Notes under the pieces: model-generated
Seen by the model: the letters and a program-made list of their open reading frames with translations, nothing else
Databases searched by the model: none
Told to the model about the DNA's origin: nothing
In this document: piece by piece, positions 6,480 to 10,656 of the stretch
How the letters are laid out: the number at the start of each line of letters is the position of its first letter
How positions within the stretch are numbered: the first letter of the stretch is position 1
Position numbers and translations under genes: made by a program
Source of the DNA: Spirochaetaceae bacterium
GTDB taxonomy: Bacteria; Spirochaetota; Spirochaetia; SZUA-6; Fen-1364
Direction: 5' to 3'
Assembly: GCA_003154555.1 (NCBI GenBank)
Contig: PMDT01000158.1
Span: 18,845 to 29,500, forward strand
DNA length: 10,656 nucleotides

Positions 6480-6674
6480 CATCCGCGTCCGCCGCTCGAC
6501 GGCGCGACGCCACGCTACCCGCCCATCGGCGACGCCCGCGCGCGGGCATCCCGGAGAGGAGGTGAAGGGAAGGCGACTGGGGACTTTTGTTGGACCGGGC
6601 GCGCGGCCGCGGGTCCGTCCATGTGGACGCGACGGTGAAGCGGCGCCCACACATCACAAAGGGGGGAAGAAGAA
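6480..6674. other. 195-bp GC-rich intergenic leader with palindromes and an orphan Shine-Dalgarno
   Basis: No gene is supported here. The stretch holds a loopless G/C palindrome, GCCCGCGCGCGGGC (6534-6547); a full-strength Shine-Dalgarno-like AGGAGGTGA (6558-6566) with no ATG at a usable distance; a 10-bp palindrome CGCGGCCGCG (6602-6611) nested between GGACC (6592-6596) and GGTCC (6612-6616); and a small hairpin with arms CGTCC and GGACG (6616-6620, 6625-6629). GGGGGG (6661-6666) then serves the solute-binding protein gene. It could be an RNA-processing or stability segment or the scar of a lost gene. I see no convincing promoter in it. Confidence 0.5.
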
Positions 6675-7985
6675 ATGCACAATCGTATCGCCAAGGTCTT
6701 GATCATTCTGTCCGCCATTTTCCTCATGGTCACGGGCGCGGTATTCGCCGCGGGATCGAAGGAAGGCACCGCCGCTCCGGCCCGACCCAAGATGCGGATG
6801 TGGATCGACCATCCTTTCTACGTCAAGGCCACCGAAGGATTGCTCGAATCCTACGCCCTGGAATGGGCGCAGCAGACAGGCGTGGATCTGGAATACTCGC
6901 AGGACTCGGACAAGATCATGTTCCCGAGGATCGACGCCGCGATCGAGAGCAAGACTCTGCCGGACGTCCTTCTCTGCGACATCCTCTGGCTGCCCAAGAT
7001 GCAACGGGCAGGACTGGTCACGGATGTGACCGCACTGGCCAAGGAGCTGAACGCCAACATGGGCGGATTCACAAAGGGCGTGGTCGCCGCGGTGACAACT
7101 CCGGACGGGAGCTTTGTGGCGATTCCAATGTTCGCAAGCACAGAGGAACAGTACGCGCGCAAGGACCTTATGGACGCCAAGGGACTGGCGATTCCCGACA
7201 CGTGGGCAGACACCCTCACCGTCGCCCGCGCGATCAACAATCCTCCTACGGTCTGGGGCTGGGGCCACCAGGTTGCACCCTATGACGGCGAACGGCACAA
7301 CAGCGCCATGATTCTCGCGTATGGCGGGGCGGTATGGAGCAAGGACGGAAAAAGCGTCACACTGGATTCACCCCAGACGCGCCAAGCCATCGACCTCGTC
7401 AAGAGCGCGTATGAAGATGGCGTGATTCCCAAGGATGCAGTCACCTGGGACGACGCGGGGAACAACACCGCCTATCAGAGCGGAAAGGTCGGATTCGCGG
7501 AGAACACGGGCAGCATCGCCACGTGGCTGAAGGCGAACGATCCCACGTTGTTCAACAACACGGTGTTCAAGCTTTTCCCGACAGGCCCGGTCGGACGTTT
7601 CATCCAGGGCGATGCGTGGGTCCTGTTCATTCCGAATACGAGCAAGTACCCCGATCAGGCAAAAGACCTGATACGATCCCTCAGCCAGCAGAAGAGGCAG
7701 GAAGAGATCATCACCGCGATGGGCGGCTTCCGGATTCCCGTCTATACAGACCTGATCAAGCTCCCTGTCTGGCAGGATCGCGCTCTGAAGCCCCTGGCCG
7801 ACTCCGCCCCTTACGTCTACATGCCCGGCTATCCCGGGCCCGTGACCTCTCTGGCGTTGGAAGAGTTCAACCAGAGGGTCATCGCAAAGATGATGCTGCG
7901 GGTGCTCACCGACAAATGGACGGACGACCAGGCCATCGCCGAGGCAGTGGAAACAATCAAGAGGATACAGACCTCGCTGAAATAG
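6675..7985 (+). CDS. ABC transporter family 1 sugar-binding protein (SBP 1)
   Basis: A 436-residue exported solute-binding protein of the MalE/UgpB-like family 1. The N-terminus HNRIAKVLIILSAIFLMVTG is a positively charged start followed by a hydrophobic core, and VFA (23-25) is a good signal peptidase I site, giving a mature start AGSKEG. There is no lipobox cysteine, so it is probably soluble in the periplasm. Family features include the early TLPDVLLCDILWLPKM segment, a TPDGSFVAIPMF block, an AYGGAVWSKDG block and a GDAWVLFIP segment. GGGGGG (6661-6666) precedes the ATG. A second, clearly different binding protein follows 108 bp later, and two permeases follow that. Ligand is probably a sugar or sugar derivative; it cannot be read from sequence. 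The AGSKEG mature start is the main hint of a spirochaete origin. Confidence 0.9.
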   Translation: MHNRIAKVLIILSAIFLMVTGAVFAAGSKEGTAAPARPKMRMWIDHPFYVKATEGLLESYALEWAQQTGVDLEYSQDSDKIMFPRIDAAIESKTLPDVLLCDILWLPKMQRAGLVTDVTALAKELNANMGGFTKGVVAAVTTPDGSFVAIPMFASTEEQYARKDLMDAKGLAIPDTWADTLTVARAINNPPTVWGWGHQVAPYDGERHNSAMILAYGGAVWSKDGKSVTLDSPQTRQAIDLVKSAYEDGVIPKDAVTWDDAGNNTAYQSGKVGFAENTGSIATWLKANDPTLFNNTVFKLFPTGPVGRFIQGDAWVLFIPNTSKYPDQAKDLIRSLSQQKRQEEIITAMGGFRIPVYTDLIKLPVWQDRALKPLADSAPYVYMPGYPGPVTSLALEEFNQRVIAKMMLRVLTDKWTDDQAIAEAVETIKRIQTSLK

Positions 7986-7993
7986 TCTCACCC

Positions 7994-8017
7994 CGCACGG
8001 CGCGTGAGCGCCGTGCG
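7994..8017 (+). promoter_or_regulatory. Intercistronic hairpin with GNRA tetraloop after SBP 1
   Basis: Perfect 10-bp arms CGCACGGCGC (7994-8003) and GCGCCGTGCG (8008-8017) enclose the loop GTGA, a GNRA-type tetraloop in RNA. The stem starts 8 bases after the stop of SBP 1. Only AATCTCTCC follows, not a run of T, so a full intrinsic terminator is unlikely. A 3'-end stabiliser or partial attenuator that keeps SBP 1 mRNA more abundant than the downstream genes fits better, by analogy with stem-loops that follow malE-type genes. Confidence 0.65.
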
Positions 8018-8038
8018 AATCTCTCCGGTCACCGCGGC

Positions 8039-8069
8039 GCGGGAATGCCCGCCCGCGGGGGCCCCCGCG
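8039..8069 (+). promoter_or_regulatory. Tandem G/C hairpins just upstream of SBP 2
   Basis: Two self-complementary elements lie side by side. GCGGG (8039-8043) can pair with CCCGC (8048-8052) around the loop AATG. CGCGGGGG (8054-8061) is followed directly by its exact complement CCCCCGCG (8062-8069), a 16-bp palindrome. They end 14 bases before the ribosome binding site of the next gene. The role is uncertain: RNA structure that tunes translation or transcript decay is plausible. Confidence 0.45.
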
Positions 8070-8093
8070 CGATATACCTTGAAGGAGGTGCGT

Positions 8094-9404
8094 ATGAAGA
8101 AAGGCATCACCGGGATGCTGGCGATTCTCTTCGTCCTGCTGTCCACGGCCGCGGTCTTCGGCCAGGCGGCGCAGCAGAAGGTGGAGCTGCTCTGGTGGGC
8201 CTACCCGCGGTTTTCTACCACGGGGAAGGATCCCGGCGTGTATGAGCAGGAGCTGGTCGACAGGTACGGAAAACTGAATCCCAACGTTACGATCAAGATC
8301 GAAACCTTGAGCTACAACGGTGGACCTGCAAAGGTCAACGTGGCCATCGCATCCAATACCGTACCTGACCTGATCGACGATGATCCGGTCCGCCTGATCG
8401 CCGACTACGCCACCCGCGGTGCACTGGTCCCGATGGACGACGTCATTGACAGATCAAAGGTCCTGGATGCGTTCGTCCCCGACAGCACGCTGGACGGCAA
8501 ATTCTACATGTACCCGATGTCGGCGCTGCCGATCTGCATCGGGGTCGACAAGACGATTTTCCAGCAGGCGGGGGCGCTGGGACTGCTGCCCCTCGCCAGG
8601 AGCGACAGGAGCTGGACCTACGACGATTTGACCAAGGCCCTTGACGCGGTAAAAAACGTCAAAGGGGTCTACCCGACCGCTCTCTGGGCGGGCAACGAAC
8701 AGGCAGACGTGGGGATGAGGATGGTTCTCCAGACATTCGGCGCAAAGCTGTTCGCTCCCGACAACAAGCGGCTCACGCTGAACGACGCCGCGGGCGTCAA
8801 GGGCATGGAATGGCTGGTGGGCCTCAAGCAGAAGGGGCTTATCGCGCCGGGCGCCGAGGCCATGCTCGCATCGGATGCAATCGACCTCTTTCACCAGGGC
8901 AGGGTGGCGCTCAGCATGCAATATGACTCGAGCCAGCTCCTTCCCCTTCGCATCGCGCAGAAGGCGGGCAAGGCCGCGAACTTCGACGTCGTCCTGCTGC
9001 CGTATCCCAGCGCACCAGGCGCCTCCTCCGGGACCAGCCTTGCCTTGACCGGCGTCGCGGTGTTCAAGACCGCGGACCAGGCGAAGATCGATGCCGCGAA
9101 GCAATTCGCGAAATGGCTGTGCAACGCGGAAGATATCGTCCTGAGCTCCATCGGCACGGTCCCTGCGATCAAGGGCATGCGCACCTATGGGCAGACCCAC
9201 AATGATCCCGAAGTGGCGTTTGTCGATACCTGGGGCGGGACGCACAACATCTACGCGGGCAAGGTCACCAAGGGCTGGGCGGAGGTTCGCACGAAATGGT
9301 ATCCGAACTTCCAGGCCGCGCTCACCGGCGTGAAGACGCCGAAGCAGGCGCTGGATGATTTCGTGGCCGCCGCAAATGAAGTCCTGAAGAAGTATTACCC
9401 GTAG
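8094..9404 (+). CDS. ABC transporter family 1 sugar-binding protein (SBP 2)
   Basis: A 436-residue exported binding protein. The ATG at 8094 follows AAGGAGGTG (8082-8090), an almost ideal ribosome binding site. The reading frame is open further left to a GTG at 8004, but that codon is in the loop of an intergenic hairpin and the added residues would mask the signal peptide. MKKGITGMLAILFVLLSTAA is a clear signal sequence, with likely cleavage after VFG (21-23) or FGQA. No lipobox is present. The mature part shows a VELLWWAYPR first strand, a VAIASNTVPDLIDDD segment, a DGKFYMYPM block and an aromatic GWAEVRTKWYP region near the end, as usual in family 1 binding proteins. It differs strongly from SBP 1 despite the same length. 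It is 15 bp from the first permease gene, so it is the better candidate for that permease's main partner. Confidence 0.92.
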   Translation: MKKGITGMLAILFVLLSTAAVFGQAAQQKVELLWWAYPRFSTTGKDPGVYEQELVDRYGKLNPNVTIKIETLSYNGGPAKVNVAIASNTVPDLIDDDPVRLIADYATRGALVPMDDVIDRSKVLDAFVPDSTLDGKFYMYPMSALPICIGVDKTIFQQAGALGLLPLARSDRSWTYDDLTKALDAVKNVKGVYPTALWAGNEQADVGMRMVLQTFGAKLFAPDNKRLTLNDAAGVKGMEWLVGLKQKGLIAPGAEAMLASDAIDLFHQGRVALSMQYDSSQLLPLRIAQKAGKAANFDVVLLPYPSAPGASSGTSLALTGVAVFKTADQAKIDAAKQFAKWLCNAEDIVLSSIGTVPAIKGMRTYGQTHNDPEVAFVDTWGGTHNIYAGKVTKGWAEVRTKWYPNFQAALTGVKTPKQALDDFVAAANEVLKKYYP

Positions 9405-9419
9405 CCCTGAAAGGAACCC

Positions 9420-10304
9420 ATGATGAGAGCGACCGCCCGGGGCATCACAAAAGACCGCATCTCCGGCTACGTGTTCATTGCCCCGGCGGTCGTGCTCTTC
9501 GCGATCTTCCAGATCTTCCCGCTTTTCAGGACAGCGGTGCTCAGCTTCCAGGAGTTCATCGGCTCCACCTTCGTTCCCGTGGGGGCGAAGAACTACATCG
9601 AGCTCTTCGGCGACAAGATCTTCGCCCGGTCGCTGCTGAACTCGACGCTCTTCGTTGCCATCAACATTCCCGTCATCCTGATCTTCACACTCTTCGTTTC
9701 CTACCGGATCTATCGCAGCCACAGGGTACTGCTGGGTTTCTATAGAATTGCCTTCTATCTTCCCTCCGTCGCTTCCATCGTGACAATCAGCGTCGTGTGG
9801 AAGAACCTGCTGAATCCCGTCATGGGCCTCGCAAATTACGTTCTGGGACTGGCGGGGAAAGCCCCCGTCGTGTGGCTCGGCCAGGGATACGCATTCGGAT
9901 CCCTCACCCTGATCCTGTTCACCATCAACGTGGGAATGTCCCTCATCCTTTACATCTCCGCGATGCAGAACATCCCCACGGCCCTGATCGAGGCGGCACG
10001 GATCGACGGCGCCGGGCAGAGGCGGGTGTTCTTTTCCATTGTCCTGCCCCTCGTGGTTCCCACGACCCTGTTCGTGGTCGTCATCAACACGATCAACCTG
10101 TTCCAGTCCTTCGCGCTGGTCAACCTCCTGACAAAGGGCGGACCGTACTATGCCACCTCGACGATCGTTTTCCAGATCTATGACACGGCGTTCTGGCTCC
10201 AGCGCTACGGCCTGGCCTCTGCAATGGGCATCGTGCTGGGTGTGGTGATCGCGGCGGTGTCACTCATCCAGTTCACGATCGTCAATCGGGACGTCGAGTA
10301 CTAG
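9420..10304 (+). CDS. ABC sugar transporter permease, MalF/UgpA-like
   Basis: A 294-residue inner-membrane permease. About six hydrophobic segments can be read: roughly residues 15-36, 75-98, 102-130, 155-183, 208-235 and 262-287. The cytoplasmic EAA loop that docks on the ATPase is intact: EAARIDGAGQRRVFFSIVLP, starting at Glu191, with the conserved glycine at 197 and Leu-Pro at 209-210. AAAGGAA (9410-9416) precedes two adjacent ATG codons at 9420 and 9423; either may be used. Only 15 bp separate it from SBP 2, and 11 bp from the next permease. With its partner it would form the membrane channel of a family 1 carbohydrate importer. The ATPase must be encoded outside the window; shared MsmK-type ATPases are common for such systems. 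Confidence 0.95.
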   Translation: MMRATARGITKDRISGYVFIAPAVVLFAIFQIFPLFRTAVLSFQEFIGSTFVPVGAKNYIELFGDKIFARSLLNSTLFVAINIPVILIFTLFVSYRIYRSHRVLLGFYRIAFYLPSVASIVTISVVWKNLLNPVMGLANYVLGLAGKAPVVWLGQGYAFGSLTLILFTINVGMSLILYISAMQNIPTALIEAARIDGAGQRRVFFSIVLPLVVPTTLFVVVINTINLFQSFALVNLLTKGGPYYATSTIVFQIYDTAFWLQRYGLASAMGIVLGVVIAAVSLIQFTIVNRDVEY

Positions 10305-10315
10305 GAGCGCGGCAG

Positions 10316-10656
10316 GTGAGCACGATGATGGAGCGCGCGGGGAAAAGGGTTGTCTCTTTCCTCATTTTCGTCGCCGCCCTCCTGTTCCTCTTCCCCTTCT
10401 ACTGGATGGTGACAGGGGCATTCAAGACCCGATTCGACCTGATGGGTCTCGTGCCCCAGTGGATCCCCCTCCATCCCAACCTTGACAACCTGGTCCGCAT
10501 CACCGCGGGCTATGGCGCGCGATGGTTCCTGAACAGCGTGATTACCTCCGCGTGTTACACGATCCTGTCCGTGACGGTCTGCACGATGGCGGGATATTCG
10601 CTTGCCAAGAAGAAATACCCGGGCCGGCAGTTCTTCTTCATGATGTTCATCGTCGT
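10316..10656 (+). CDS. ABC sugar transporter permease, MalG/UgpE-like (5' part only)
   Basis: An open frame runs from GTG at 10316 to the right edge with no stop, giving about 113 residues; the rest, including the EAA loop, lies outside. A first membrane segment (VVSFLIFVAALLFLFPFYWM) leads into VTGAFKT, the hallmark opening of MalG-type permeases. RWFLNSVITSACYTILSVTV and AGYSLAKKKYPGRQ match the conserved region of the second and third segments. The start is uncertain: AGGAG (10303-10307) favours GTG 10316, while AGGTGAG (10314-10320) could serve ATG 10325 or 10328. Homologs of this type begin close to the MERAGKR stretch, compatible with any of these. It is the expected second half of the permease pair. 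Confidence 0.9.
   Translation, partial: MSTMMERAGKRVVSFLIFVAALLFLFPFYWMVTGAFKTRFDLMGLVPQWIPLHPNLDNLVRITAGYGARWFLNSVITSACYTILSVTVCTMAGYSLAKKKYPGRQFFFMMFIV

Noticed and set aside
6562..6708. Possible 48-residue peptide starting at the GTG inside AGGAGGTGA
   Set aside because: The start codon lies within the Shine-Dalgarno sequence itself, and the composition is arginine- and glycine-rich as expected of non-coding GC-rich DNA. The frame runs into the SBP 1 gene.
8004..8093. N-terminal extension of SBP 2 from GTG at 8004
   Set aside because: The codon is in a hairpin loop with no ribosome binding site, and the extension would bury the clear signal peptide that begins at 8094.
8454..9722. Long open frame of 422 codons on the minus strand
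   Set aside because: It lies opposite SBP 2 and the first permease, whose family motifs, signal peptide and ribosome binding sites are clear. Long antisense frames are expected in GC-rich coding DNA, and the translation shows no recognisable domain.

Overview
The window is a GC-rich (by eye about 60% G+C), tightly packed, single-strand stretch of bacterial sugar-catabolism DNA. Every credible gene reads on the + strand: eleven coding regions, ten complete and the last cut by the right edge. No RNA genes, insertion sequences, CRISPR repeats or phage genes were seen. The mature N-terminus of the first solute-binding protein (VFA/AGSKEG) is a style common in free-living Spirochaetota, so I lean to a GC-rich spirochaete. 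That is an inference from one signal peptide plus gene content, with low to moderate confidence.

Layout. Positions 2-32 hold an operator-like palindrome with a direct repeat. It is followed by unit 1 (81-5497): a URO-D/methyltransferase-like protein, a short-chain dehydrogenase (SDR), a small transaldolase, a class II aldolase, a D-lyxose isomerase-type cupin enzyme and a LacI-family regulator. Spacing within unit 1 runs from overlaps of 11 and 4 bp to a largest gap of 28 bp, so it looks like one operon. Positions 5561-5630 hold a recognisable promoter and a second copy of the operator array. This drives unit 2: a second SDR, two different ABC solute-binding proteins in a row, and two MalF/MalG-type permeases. 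No ATPase is present in the window.

How it may work. The ABC system probably imports a sugar, polyol or sugar derivative. The two SDRs (one with NAD-type and one with NADP-type cofactor signals) could oxidise or reduce it. The isomerase, transaldolase and class II aldolase would interconvert and cleave the carbon skeleton. The LacI-family protein probably represses both units through the matching operators, including its own operon. No sugar kinase is visible, and the aldolase has unusual residues where class II enzymes usually bind substrate phosphate. The substrate cannot be named from sequence alone; the gene set does not match a pathway I can name with confidence.

Two intergenic stretches next to the solute-binding protein genes (6480-6674 and 7986-8093) are rich in G/C hairpins. 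They probably tune mRNA stability or the stoichiometry of the binding proteins relative to their neighbours.
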